From positions 38,081,099 to 38,145,098 of the forward strand of contig CM067084.1 of assembly GCA_034008185.1 (NCBI GenBank): a stretch of 64,000 nt of DNA, written 5' to 3'. Numbering within the stretch: the first letter of the stretch is position 1; each line of letters starts with the position of its first letter. This DNA comes from Gorsachius magnificus. Lineage: Eukaryota > Chordata > Aves > Pelecaniformes > Ardeidae. Shown here one piece after another: positions 1 through 12,325 of this stretch. The notes under the pieces are model-generated. The model saw only the letters and a list, made by a program, of their open reading frames with translations, made no database searches and had not been told where the DNA came from. Made by a program: the position numbers and the translations under genes.

Positions 1-2337
1 TTGTGTTCTTGTACTACTTAAATTATTTAGTAAAAGTAACTCATGTAAAATATGTGGTACCCATCTTGGATCTTCCAGTCCAAACTCCTTCAAAGTAACA
101 CAAAGGTTTTAAGTTTTTCTTTAGTCTTTTTCTCTCTTGCTTCCTGGCTTTACTCACTGCAGAATTATTCTGATGGCCAAGACTTCTCAGGATGCTCAGC
201 TTGTTCTTGCTAGGATATACCATACCTTATTAATGGTAGTGTTTGGGGAGAGGATAGAAGTCCTCGATCCATCTTGTGTACCCAGGTAAATTAAACTTGT
301 TCCTGTAGTGTCCTTAGCTCCCTTGGCTTACTGGATCAGACACACATTTGTTGCTGTTCACCCCTTTGTCCAGCTTGGAGGGGAGCTGGGATACAAGAAA
401 GAATACAGTTATTGATGTTATTTCACATTTGAATTATATTCAGTACCTGTGAAAATCTTGGTTTCATATGAGGTATTTGACCTTTTGTGTTTCCGTACAT
501 TTTGAAAGCCTTTTCCCTGTCTCTGAACTCTGGTTCCTCAGCAGAGTCAAGTATTTCTGAAAACTTTTAACAGCTACCTGGGAATAGGAGAGGCAGACAA
601 TTACCTGTTTGTCTAAAATATCTGCACTGTATCTCTGCTTTAATGCACTTGCACGATTCCTCTATAACTGTGGGGGTGCCCGTGCTTTTAAATGGTGCCT
701 GGCAGAATCAATTCCAAATTGCTGTTCACCCGTAACAGGGAGTCTTTCCTTATGGTCAGAAAGATGTATGAGTTAGCGTCTCTGTGTCTTGGTGGCAATG
801 AGGAGGAAATGAGAAATTTTAAAAACAGCCTGTTTTGCTTTCCATTTTCTCTTTTCCCAAACTGTTTGCCTCTTTGGCTCCTTCTTTCTTACCAAAGCAT
901 TAGGAGAAGCTCTTCTTTGGTTCGAAGGAGCATGCTAAGTTGGGCACATCTTCCCTTACACTTTCAGCTTAGTTTGCTGTGAAGAAGTTTTTACGTTGTT
1001 CCTGGAATCTTGATATGCTGCCTTCCATTTCAGCACTGTCTACTGGCACAGGAAAGTAGACTAAATTTGGCACATGTGATTTCTGCTGGCCATTTCGCAC
1101 TTGGGAAAAGAACCAAAGCTAGGATTATTTTCATGCACAATTCTGAGTGTGCTGCATCCCAGCTTTCCATACTCCCTGCCTGTTGAAATAAACTGCCAGG
1201 CCCTCTGCAGGGGTCAGTGCTTTGCAGGGTAATATTTGAAGTGAGCCAGCATCCCAGGCTAATGGAAACTGGCCATGGGATTCAAGAAAGCCCACGCTCC
1301 TCCCCATTATCTCTTGTGTCCCTGTTCCTTTCATTTAATCTGTGACAGCCGATTAAAAATGGAAGGACCTTGAAACAGAGAGAGATTCTAAATACATCTC
1401 CTGAAATAGCAGAGGCTTGAAAAGGCTGCTGTGGTACATACAACAGAGGTGCAAAGTTTCTGTTGCAGCAAAGCGAGAACATGGGAGTGCTCTGGCTGTC
1501 CTGTTTTTATCTGTTTCTCATGGTCTTTCACAGAAGATTCACAGGTAAGTATAGGAAACTGTAAATGACAACATAGGACATTGCCTGCACAGTAGGCCTC
1601 AAATAGGAGGACACTAATTGAAGTTCTAAAGCAGAACATTTTATTTGCTCTAACCATTAGCTATTACAAACCTGGATAGCCTTGTTTTTCATATAAGGCT
1701 CAAATTCCTCTATTAAATTCCTGGCCTTGGTACACCTTCTGCAACAATAAATCAGTTCCTTGGTCTAAAAAGAAATGTACATGAAGAAGTGTTTCTACTT
1801 ACTGTCTTTGAAATTCCCACCCTCTGGCTTTATCAAAGTCACTTTGTTCTAATGACACAGAACAAAGAAAAAAAAAATACTTTCTTGTGACAGTTAACCT
1901 TTGTGTTTTAATGTGCCGTTCCTTGTTTTACTTACATACAAGAAGATAACAGGAACATGACTTGGTTTTAATCACTCCTTACCTGTCCAATCAAAGTTCA
2001 TAAAACTAAATTTTTTGTCTAATGTGCTATTTTGTGATCATCTGTATAAAGGGTAACTAATAATAACCTTCACAATTCTGTATCTTTGCATTAATTGGCT
2101 ACTGTATTTCTGGTTTTCCTTATGAGAAAACGACTTACACTGTTGCAGCAACACCACTCAGTAGCAGTAGATACCTTTCTTTAAATAGCTCTCCCCTCAT
2201 TGTTTTGTCAGACCCTAGAACTTTAATTGTGTTCACTGGATATATAATTATAATTATTATTCCTTGTAGTAATGGATAGTTTTATTTCTTTCTGGTTTAT
2301 TTTTGGTCTAGCTTCTAAATATAGTAAGCTAAGTTTT

Positions 2338-2885
2338 TGTCCTGGTTTCGGCTGGGATAGAGTTAATTTTCTTCATAGTAGGTAGCATAGTGCTGTGCTT
2401 TGGATTTAGTACTAGAAGAATGTTGATAACACACTGATGTTTTTAGTTGTTGCCAAGCAGTGCTCAGACTACTCAAGGACTTTTTGAGCTTCTCCTGCTC
2501 GGCCAGGGGCATAACAAGCTGGGAGTACAGCACAGCTAGGACAGCTAACCCAACCTGTCCAAAGAGCTATTCCATACCATATAACATCATGCTCGTGGGG
2601 GGTTAGTCGGTCGTGGCTTGGGGAGTGATCGCGGCTCAGGACGGGCTGGGCATCGGTCGGCGGGTGGTGAGCAATTGCGTTGTGCATCGTTCGTTTTGTA
2701 TATTCTGTTACCATTCTCATTATTACTATTATTATTATTTTCTCTTATTAAACTATCTCAGCCCTCGGCTCTAACCTTTTATTCCTTCCCGATTGTCTCC
2801 CCCATCCCACTGGGGCGGGGGCGGGGAGGGGGAGTGAGCGAGCGGCTGCGTGGTGCTTACTTGCCAGCCAGGTTAAACCACGAGA
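2338..2885 (+). mobile_element. Solo LTR of an avian endogenous retrovirus (copy 1)
   Basis: The element begins TGTCCTGG and ends in CCACGAGA. It is flanked on both sides by the 5-bp direct repeat GTTTT (2333-2337 and 2886-2890), which is a perfect target-site duplication. A polyadenylation-type ATTAAA lies near 2747 after an ATT-rich tract, followed by a G-rich part around 2813-2832. No retroviral internal region or second LTR is adjacent, so this is a solo LTR left by recombination. The usual terminal CA is GA here, while the minus-strand relative at 62715-63344 keeps the canonical end. The two are close relatives in opposite orientation. The family name is uncertain; the 5-bp duplication fits ERVL-like avian elements. 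Confidence 0.88.
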
Positions 2886-3954
2886 GTTTTTTGCAAATCG
2901 TGTGTCAGGCATGAAGAAGTTGGGCATCAGTGAAAGCATAGGTGCTGTGCTTCAGTTTTTGTGTAGTTAAGGGCTTGATTAATGTAAGAACTTCATGGCC
3001 AAATCTGATGCAGCACTTAAGGAGCACTGCCTATTTGGAGAAGGGACGACAAACCTACGTGGGATTAGTAGAACACAGTGACTGTAGTATCAGAGTGCAT
3101 GTGCTACATTTAATGCATGTAGAAAACCAAGGAAGCTAAAGAAAATGTTGTGCAGTTGTGTGCATCAGTTTGTAGGCTGAAAATTGTTCTGTATTAGCAT
3201 TTTGTTTAGCACAAAGCCAATTATTCTTTGAAAAACTTTTACCCAGCATTAGCTACAGTTAGATTGGAGCAAGGCAACACCGACTTTTGCTAGGTTTGTA
3301 CCTTGCCTAACTCGAAGGGATTTTTGGTTTCTTTAGCCTTTCTGTACTAGCATGACATGTTCTAAACAGCAGCAGCGTAGGTAAATGGATATAGTCCAGC
3401 AGCAGGCAAGCTGTTCTTTCCTGTATCTCATCATATTGGATTTAATTATTGGTCAGCAGAAACGCAGAGCCTCTTCTTACTCCATGAAGAATTTTTTCTC
3501 ATATATTTAGAGTTTTAATCAGCACAACCCAGAAAGTATCAAAACATTTTCTTTTTTCATAAACAGCATGTAACTGCCTTTTGATACTAACAGTTTGCTG
3601 TGATTTTGCAATAAATCCTGCTTGCATCCCTGAGATGAGTAGTTCTAGTAGTGTTATTGTTACAGGAATAATTAAAATTTACAAATGTTAAAGTTTAGGA
3701 GGGGGGAAAGCTTTTCAGAAGGGAAAGAATCTGGATTTTAATTGTTTGAGAAATAAGCTGTTTTGTAGCTGCAGAATTTACAGTGTAATCTGCTCATGGC
3801 CACAGGCAGGCTTGTACTCCAGAACTAAGCCGCTTATATTTTTTTAGAGAAACAGTATTTTTAGTTGTGTAGCTACTGTATTAATATGTAAATACAACCC
3901 AAGATGGGGATTGAGCAACCCGATTTTGTATCAACTGAAGTAACTGTCCTTGCT

Positions 3955-4024
3955 TTGAGCAGAGAGGTTGGATAATAGATTTCCCAAGGTCCCTTCCAAT
4001 GCGAATGATTCTGTGAATTCTGTT
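3955..4024 (+). mobile_element. CR1 LINE 3'-end fragment
   Basis: The stretch has the plus-strand form of a CR1 tail: GAGGTTGGATAATAG, then AAGGTCCCTTCCAATG, then the terminal ATTCTGTG-type repeat at about 4008-4024. It is short and diverged, so it is an old 5'-truncated copy. Orientation is opposite to the CR1 cluster in intron 2. Boundaries are approximate. Confidence 0.65.
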
Positions 4025-4713
4025 CTTGCATAAGTGTGAGGTGTAAATTGGCTGGCTTGGTTCAGTGGCCAATTATACAGTTATTTTAAAGTTACAATGA
4101 TAAATGTGGACATTTCAGTTGAGGTAGTTATTCCATGGTCCTAAACAGATTTTCATATCTTTTTACATGCACTCTTTGTTAATTGGGTGGTTAACTTGCA
4201 TAACAGAGCAGCATATTAAGAATGAGATCTAATAGCATACAGTTCAATGTTTTAGAAATTAATTCCATACTGATAGAATTTAGAATATATAATTTAGTCA
4301 AATCTATTAATTTTATTGATACTCCTTGATGCAGACAGTAATTGAGTATTTTTCTCTATGTATTCTATAGAATGTATGTCACTTCTACCAGTCGTACAGT
4401 GTCAGGGCCATCTGTGTTGAAGGCAAATTTAACTAAATGTGAATTAGGTTTGGAGGTTGTGCTCTGACTTGGGAGTGTATCAAAAATAGTTTTGATGTGA
4501 TTCATTACATACCTTCAGGCAGTTTTACCACTGACATTTATCTAAGGAACAGCTTTTTATTGATTTTTTTTTTTTTCTTAAATAGAGGAAAACAAATTTC
4601 TGAGAGGGCAGAATTTTTCATTTGACTGTGCTGAGATGGTTACCTCTATTTTTTGTCTTTCCCCAGAAAGAGAAAACAGATTAAAACCAAATGCCAGAAT
4701 AGAAAAAATGCAG

Positions 4714-4728
4714 GGTGGTGGTGGTGGT
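4714..4728. repeat. (GGT)5 microsatellite
   Basis: Five perfect GGT units occur in noncoding sequence upstream of the first coding exon. No function is implied. Confidence 0.9.
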
Positions 4729-7700
4729 GAATCTTGCTTTTACCATTGTAGTAAAGGTTGTTATCTTATGGTAGGCAAGTAGTAAGTGTTTTGCTGTGCT
4801 CAGCTCTTTCCAGTTAGGTTTTCTTAATTTTTTGGTGACAATAGTAGTCATGGTTTTGCACACTTAACTCTGGAGTTTCATCCTGTGCAAGTTCAGAGCT
4901 GCTTCCAACATCAGTCTAATGTAATGTCTCTAGGATGTGGCTAGATTTTGTTTTCTCTTTGAATTTACATCAGAGAATGAAGATACTCAGCTACAAATGA
5001 AAAGATGGTATGAGAGATTATGATAAGATTATCATAAACTTTGACTTTTTTAATTAATCTGCTGCAGCATCTCATAGGAGCAGGTTCTTTCTCTGATAGT
5101 ACCTGTTCGTAAAAGTAAGTATTACTTAGGTATGTGATATCTTGGACTGTTACAACTTGGGCATTTACACCAGGTATTGGTAAGTGTGGAAATCTGACTC
5201 ATAATAATCAGTTTGAGAATACACGGGAAGCTGGTAGCAAGGCTAAACTTGGTGCTCATTTGTTCCTGTCTTCTGCATGTGAGCTGTGATGATTAGGAAA
5301 ACCTGCTTATCAGTCCCCTATCTTTTCAGTTTGTATGGTCTTTTTTCTTTCATATGTATTTCCTCTGAAAGCCCTTTCAGTGCTTTTCCTAAATTATTTC
5401 TTTACTTTTTTTCCTTCAGGCAGTTCAGCTTTAGAGCTGCTTGCATGATCCTTGGGAATTTTTATATGCCATCACTTCTCATCCCAGTGGAAGATGATCT
5501 GTGTCTGCTGGGACTTAACTTTAGTAATTACCCTCTTCACACCATTGCTTTCCCCAGTTATTCAAAGAATAATTAAAATGAGAGCACAGGCACAATAGAA
5601 AACCACTCGTTGTCAGTAGAAGCACTCTTCTTGTCTATTATTAATCCACTTCCAAATTTCACTTCATATTTATCCTCTGTCAGGTCTTGAAGCGACTTGC
5701 CAAGCAGTGGGTCTCATTTGAAGCTGATACTGAAAATGCCCTGTTGCTGATGTGAAATTAGATGTGAAAAAAAAAAAAGAAATTAAGTTCTATAAAAATA
5801 GCTGATAAGCCTGAAGGTCTGGTCTTTGAAGACCAATTTGATAGGATATTTGGACATACAACTGGCAGCAATTATATGAAAAATTCAGGCAAGTTGCAGC
5901 CCTTCTTTCTTGATCCATCATGTTAAAGACGGCAGAGCCCACATAGGAAATATCGTAGGAGTCCAGGGAACAGAAATTATCATTCTCTCCTGGTACATTT
6001 TCTCACACTACGTGACTTTGGTCAGGTCTTCATTATTTCATACATTCAGCATATAAAGATGCTAAATGGAAAGGTGTAGTACACTGAAAATGTTCTGTAA
6101 CTTCTTTATTGTTTTCCTTGTTGTTTATACAGAGCAGAATAGCCAAATTTCAGTAAAGGAAAATTATAGTTAGAGGAGTGAGAGCATTACTCAAAGCTTC
6201 AGAGAACTGATAAGCTACTGTGGTGAGAGTATATATTTTCAGATGGAGAGAGGAATTCCAGTACTGGAAATTCTTTAAAAGTTTCAAACACATTTTTGAA
6301 ACAGGAAACATTAATAATTCATAAATGTTAGTCTTTGAACATCAGTGTTTTTCAAGAAGGTTTTAAAGTGACAGCTGAATTGATAAAGTGCTCCCTCTCA
6401 CTGAAGTTGGACAGGATATTTTTTTTAAAATAACTTTAAATGATTTTGCTATTTCATTAATTGTTTTCATACTCTGAATCTTCGTGTTCATGAATGAAAT
6501 ATAATGAGGCAGCAATAAATACTTTAGCCTTTTGTAGAACAAGTATAAAACTACATGCCTGTGAAGATAAGGGAGCACATTCACTGTACCAGTTGTGCAC
6601 ATGTGATGTATTTGGATGGTAATATCAAATAAGCAGAAATGCTGGATTTGGCTCTTGATATGAATATATATAATTTCTCCTTATTGAGATTATCACACTT
6701 GATGGGACTGGGAATAGATTATAGCATATTATGGGGGGATGTCCTGTGATTCTGTTATAACCTTCCAGTTTGCAGCCATACTGCGCCAGGTTTAAATCTA
6801 TTGATGTTCTAGGTACAAGTAGTTCTGTCTAAGATATCTGCAGCTGCCATTTGATTGCTATTTAAATTGGAACGCATACATTTTAATAATATTTTTCACA
6901 CAGGGTTATTTTTTAAATTAGGATTTGAAGGATTTATTTCCAATTAGTTTCGTTTCAGGACGTAAATACCTCTGAGTACAGTCTCGGGAGTGTGGGAGGT
7001 GGTGAGAACAGTACTGGGGGTAGTTTGGGACTTGGTTCATTTCAGCTGCAGCAACACTGGTTTAAATACATGTCAAATAGCAGTTGCAGCTTTTCTCATC
7101 GAGAACCTTGTTTCAACCCTGGATTGGTGTATTTGACATAGATAATTTTGCTGTGGGGTGAGGTGAAGAGTCCTGTCTGTCCAGGCTGTGATGGAGAAAG
7201 CAGTATCGCAGCAGGGCAGCTGGCTTCTTCGTCTCTCTGAATTAAAAAGTTATATGGAACTTTCCTGAGGCTCCACATTTGTCTTCTGAGTTGTCACAAA
7301 AAAAGCTTTAAATACGCTTTGACAAGCCAAGGCAATATCCATTAGGCATGAGGGATTTGCCTGTTGATTAGGAGACATAGGGCTGAGAAACCATCGTGGA
7401 TGTATTTTCTGAAAAGAAAGTGACTGTGATACTTTTTCCAGGCAAGAGAGCTTGTTAAGTGTCAGGTAGAGAAGCAGCTTGGGGCAACGTGGTGGGTACA
7501 AGTGCTGAGACTCTCCTCAGACTGGTACAGCAACAATTCAGGCCTCTCAGGCTCAAAGTTTGCATCTATTGGGCCTAAGGCAAACACAGGCTCTCCATCC
7601 ATGATCCAGAAGCCAATTATGTGAACAATAGTGAAGTCTGGAAGGAAAACAAGGCTCCCTAGGCCAAAAAACTGGTTGCTGAATTCCTCAGAAATGCACC

Positions 7701-10700
7701 AACACCATATAGCTTTGAGGGTGAGGAAAGAATTCTAGGATGAGCAGAAAGATTTACTGTGGGAAGCTATATTTGAGAATTACAGTTACTATTGGGTTTC
7801 TGGTCTGCTTTGTCTACTGTCATTGCATGGTTTCCTCTCTGCTCTCAGTAATTATATTAGTAGCATTGATTTAATCCTTTCAGTCTTCAAAGAGCTGTTT
7901 GAATGATAATGAGATAGTCCTCCTGACCCCTGGAGAGAAGGATAAGCATTATTAAAAATAAATAGTCCTTCTCCAGAAAAGACAGATCTGGTAGCCACAC
8001 TGAGGGGAAGGGGAAATTCATGCCTGAAATCGGGGCATGTCATTAGCTCACATTCTGTTTGGAAGAGTAGCTGTTGATAAGGGAGGAGGAGTGGAGTGAA
8101 GAAGAGGATGGTGAAGCAGCAGGCCAGATAGAGGCCAAGCCTCGTGGTATCTTCACAGTCCCAGGCAGTGGTTCACTTGGGGGCTGTGCCACTGGACAGC
8201 TCAGAGGATTTTCAGGATTTTCTTACTCTTGCCTTCCTGTCTACTTTCATTCTTCTATTTTAGTGCCTCCTATTTTTGTCTTGCCTGAAAGTAGATTACG
8301 TAGTTGCTGCTGAGACTTGTATGTATTTACAGGTTCTGGCATACAGATGCCTTGATCCTGATGAAAATTTTAGATCCAGTTGTGGTGTTGGTGTTTCATA
8401 GACAGGTTTTCTCCCTGTGATGCTACTGCGATTTCTGGCTTCCCAACTGGATGCCAGCCTGGGTTATTACAAGGTGTTTTGTTGTACCAGCACTGTTCTG
8501 CTCTCCCAGTTCTTCCTAACCTGGGTAGTTTTGCTCAAGGTTGAAAAGATAAAGCATCAGAAGTAGGCTAAAGAAATATCGGATGCTTATGCTCTCGCCT
8601 AAAGCTCAGATCCCTAGTGAGTGAGGCCGTTTGTTGGTAGCTTCTTGTTTTATAACTGCTTTATGTTGTGACACAATTATCTCAGCATCAGGTCAGTTCT
8701 TTGTTTGCTTTACACCGACACTTCTTCAGTGTCTCTAGTCAGCTAGCACCGGAGGAGGTATGATCAAGGGTATTTATGCAGTTGAGTGTGAATGTATTTT
8801 CTGCATGAAGAAACTGGAAGTTACAGACATGTGATTACTTACAGGGCACTGAAGGGAATCTCGTATGAATTCAATATACAAAGACACACACTATGTAAAA
8901 CATGAACTCAAATCTGTTTTGCCCTGGGTATACAGTCTTACAGACCTCTGTGCTACAGAAAGGTGTTCTCATTCCTGGTGTACAACTGGAGGATCTCAGC
9001 TCTCTAGTGATTCATTTGATATATCTCACGTACAGAGGAATATGATTATTGATCTAGGCCATTAAAACATATCATACTACTTTTATTTTATAAGCAGTAA
9101 CTGCATACAAGGACAACATAATAAATTGTAAAATGTATTCCAGTTCATAAAATTCACCAGTCTATTGCTCTGCCCAGGGTGACTATTAACAGTTACAGTC
9201 ACTCCTGTGGAAAGCTGAGGAACTATGTATGACTAGTAACGCATATATAATACAAAGTGTGTCTTTTCAATACACCCTTGCAGCAAATTCAGTGAGGAAC
9301 CAAATTTCCCCAATCCTCTTCCCTTCCTTTCTTCACTTTCCACTATTAGACTTTGTCTTGAATGTGTTATGTTATGACAAATGACATTTCAGTCATTGAT
9401 TATTATAGCAATATAATGCATCCAGCTATTAGGATTTCATAGTGTATGTATCTGTAGCATGAGTGTGTAATTATCTGCTGGCTTTCCAGAAATCACTAGT
9501 GATAGGACTAATGTTAAAAGCTTTTTTTGTATCTTTCTCCTTCTTGTTTTAATATAAACCCTCTGTGGAATGTGAGGGTCTGGTAATGACTCACCAGGCA
9601 ATGAGGCAGCAATCTCTGACACTGTAACGTGATGCAGAAAAGGTCATACGCTTGCTTTCATAACAGGATTATACATTTTCATTCATTAAAAATTAAACAC
9701 ATGTGGGAGCATGTGTTGCATTCAAGTTGGCAAGTATTGGTGAATACTTACTTGTAGTTTCATAAGTCCTAATCAGTTTGTGTGAGATGAAGTTACTCCA
9801 AATTAAGTCTTGTCTTATTTAGTGGCATTTACACCTGAAGTTTGTTAATTGTTCCTAGTGAAGAAAGGTAGCACATAGTGTTTCAGAATCATGGTTATAT
9901 CTTAATGGAGTGATGGTTGCATTTTTTTGTTTTTAATTCTTTGCAATGAGCTTATATTTAAAAGAAAAACATGAAGCTCTATATTATTTATCTCTTTTTA
10001 CCCCAAAGTTGCTGGTTTTTTAATTGTACTGTTAAAAGTTTTGGGGTTTTTTTGAGGTGGAGTCATGCAGAAAAATCAGTGTTCTCTTAAGTCTTGTGCC
10101 ATAGCAGGGTGGTTTTATAATTGATGTCCCATGCTAGAATGCAGCTAGGAAAGGATTGGTTAGAGCTGAATGTGGTACTATGGAATTAAGTTAAAACAGC
10201 TGTAATAGGGTACACAGGGAGGCCTGTCTTGTCTAGTGTATGGTTCCCTTGGCCAGTATTAGGTGCCTGTGAAAGAATCTAAAAATAGGGTGAGAGTATA
10301 GTGGCAGACTATGACTCAGGGTTGTTTTTGAGTCAGAGGTGGTATTAATAGCCTTAAGCAGATTCCTCCTTATGTGAATTTGCCTAATCATATTAGGACT
10401 CATGTTGACTTCTGACATCCACAGCAATGTGAGGCAGGGATTTTCACAATCTGGTGAAAGGGTGTACAAAGAATTCTCTGCTGTTGCTGTTTCTGAATCT
10501 GTTCTTTGATAACTTAAATTGATGCCACATACTTTTATTTTAAAAAAAAACAGGGAGGAGGGGTTTTTTTTTCCTTTTCACTTTTCAGTATGCCACTCGT
10601 TTTGTGTATCTCCAGCATATCTCCACTCAGAAAGTTCTTTTCTAGGTTAAAAAAAAAATCTGTTCTCAGTCATTGTAGTTGTTTCATCTAAGGAGTCTGT

Positions 10701-11233
10701 GTGTGCTTTGGACCTTTCTTACTATCCTTTTCTGTAACTTTTCTAGTAGGATGTTAAGATGAGAACCAGAACTACATGTAATATTCATAAAGTGTTTGTG
10801 CCATGAATTTATACAGTGATGTAATTGGTCTTTCCATTTCTATAACTTTCCTAATAATTGTCAGCTTAGGACTTGGTTTTTTTCCTCCCCATAATAATAA
10901 CTGTCTTCCATTCCCCCATTGTTTAGAATGTTATTGACCTGATTTTTGTTTTTGTTGATGTAGGAATATACATGTGATTTGAAAAACTTTGAGGTAATGG
11001 CATCAGTTACTGTAAAATTTTGCAGATGCAACCGAGGTCATAACCTTGATGAGCATCAGAAAGATTTTAGAGCCTATGTGCCGTTCAGTGTTCTAACTGA
11101 TTTCTGTTATTCACAAGCTGGGTAGCAACTCAGGTTGGTTTTGTAATCCAAATGTAGAAAGAGCTGCATTGTACTTGCACATCAGCAGACATACAATATT
11201 TGTATGTTTACTTTCCTTTAATTGCAGGTATTT

Positions 11234-11299
11234 ATGAGCCGCCATTTATTGTATTATTGTGGTGAACCTACTCTGGATGTGAAGATTGCCTTTTGTCAG
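11234..11299 (+). CDS. MAPK10: MAPK10 coding exon 1: start codon and JNK3-specific N-terminus
   Basis: The exon begins after the acceptor TTTAATTGCAG (AG at 11226-11227), leaving six untranslated bases (11228-11233) before ATG at 11234. Its 22 codons read MSRHLLYYCGEPTLDVKIAF then CQ. It ends in CAG before a GT donor at 11300, so the intron is phase 0. The LYYC, EPTLDVKIAFCQ core is the extension that separates JNK3 from JNK1 and JNK2. The start context is weak: T at -3 and A at +4. A second in-frame ATG in the next exon is in a better context. The intron before the ATG shows that a 5' noncoding exon exists upstream. The exon is too short to stand out as an open frame; it was found by matching the N-terminus and by frame continuity with the exon at 22393. 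Confidence 0.93.
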
Positions 11300-12281
11300 G
11301 TGTGTGTTCCTTACAGGTAAAACAAGGTACAGTATATACTTCATTTTTGCAGTTCATGCCATAGTAAAAGAAAAAATAAAAGTGAATTTCAGCAGCTTAC
11401 TGCGAGTAACTGGTTATACGAATGAGAGTAAATATAAAAAAATAGAAGAATGCATCACAAAAAATTACTCTTCTATTTATTTTTAAGTTTATTTTGTAAT
11501 TTGTTCTTAATGATTTTTTATTTTGTTTTGCTAAAATGTCAGGTAATGTTCTGAGATTTATTTTTTTAGGTAAAAATAATAGCAGGTTTTGCAAACAGAA
11601 AAAATGTTGGCTGTACTTCCAATAAACTTTATGATGAATATAACAACATAACTGTACATATACAGATGCTTTCACAGAAATATGCAAATTAAAACTATTT
11701 TATCTTAGCCTCTGTTTTTGTGAGACAGAGCCTTTTACATTGTAGCCTGTGACAACAGTTTTCTGTGCCTTAGTCTACCTTTACTAGAAGTAAAGGGAGA
11801 GTAATTAAAATTGTGGGGTTTATCTTGTCTCCAGTTGAACGCCACGTACTATGCAGGTTCTGGAGTCGTGAGACTGTGCTTGCACTATAGCCAATTCTGC
11901 ATTTCTAAATTACCCTTGAAATTGGTCACAATGCTTGGAAGTCTACAAGGCTGAAACTAAATTTGTGATATGAAGAAAAAAGCATATTGATTTGTCCAGT
12001 TTTTGGTTTTCTTGGTTGGATTAAGTTAGCTAACGTATATACATGAGTCACAAATTTGTGTGCGTGTTTTTCCATCATGAATGGAAGACAATGAAATGGA
12101 AAACTTCTGAACATTGTTTTATGTTTGAATTCTGTCCCTTCATAGTTGTGTTTGGGGTTTTTTTTGTGAGATGGGACACCAGAAATCTAACTAGCAGGGG
12201 GACATTAGGGACATTATTCATTTTTTGAGGGGTGAGAACAGTGCATTCTTAGAAATGGAATTATGGTAAACACTGTTTTTT

Positions 12282-12325
12282 CCCCTATATATTACTTATG
12301 GGTTTCCCTATATATTACTTGTGGG
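12282..12325. repeat. Two-copy 21-bp tandem repeat
   Basis: The copies are 12282-12302 and 12305-12325. They share the core CCCTATATATTACTT and match at 19 of 21 positions, with two bases between them. This is a small local duplication within intron 1. Confidence 0.85.

Larger units (their letters stand above)
1..11227 (+). other. Sequence upstream of the first coding exon; intron and/or 5' region
   Basis: Exon 1 begins after a splice-acceptor-like AG at 11226-11227, so at least the part next to it is intron lying between an unseen 5' noncoding exon and the start-codon exon. I could not recognise a 5' UTR exon, promoter or CpG island here. The stretch is AT-rich and holds one solo LTR (2338-2885), a CR1 3' end near 3.96 kb, a short GGT run at 4714 and scattered short homopolymers. 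Open frames of up to 98 codons show no protein family and are taken as chance. Confidence 0.6.

Noticed and set aside
1..11227. Search for 5' noncoding MAPK10 exons and promoter
   Set aside because: The acceptor at 11227 implies at least one upstream exon, but no stretch could be assigned as exon by sequence alone; transcript data would be needed.
12282..12325. Short direct repeats considered as a CRISPR-like array
   Set aside because: Only two units with a two-base spacer in a vertebrate intron; ordinary tandem duplication explains it.
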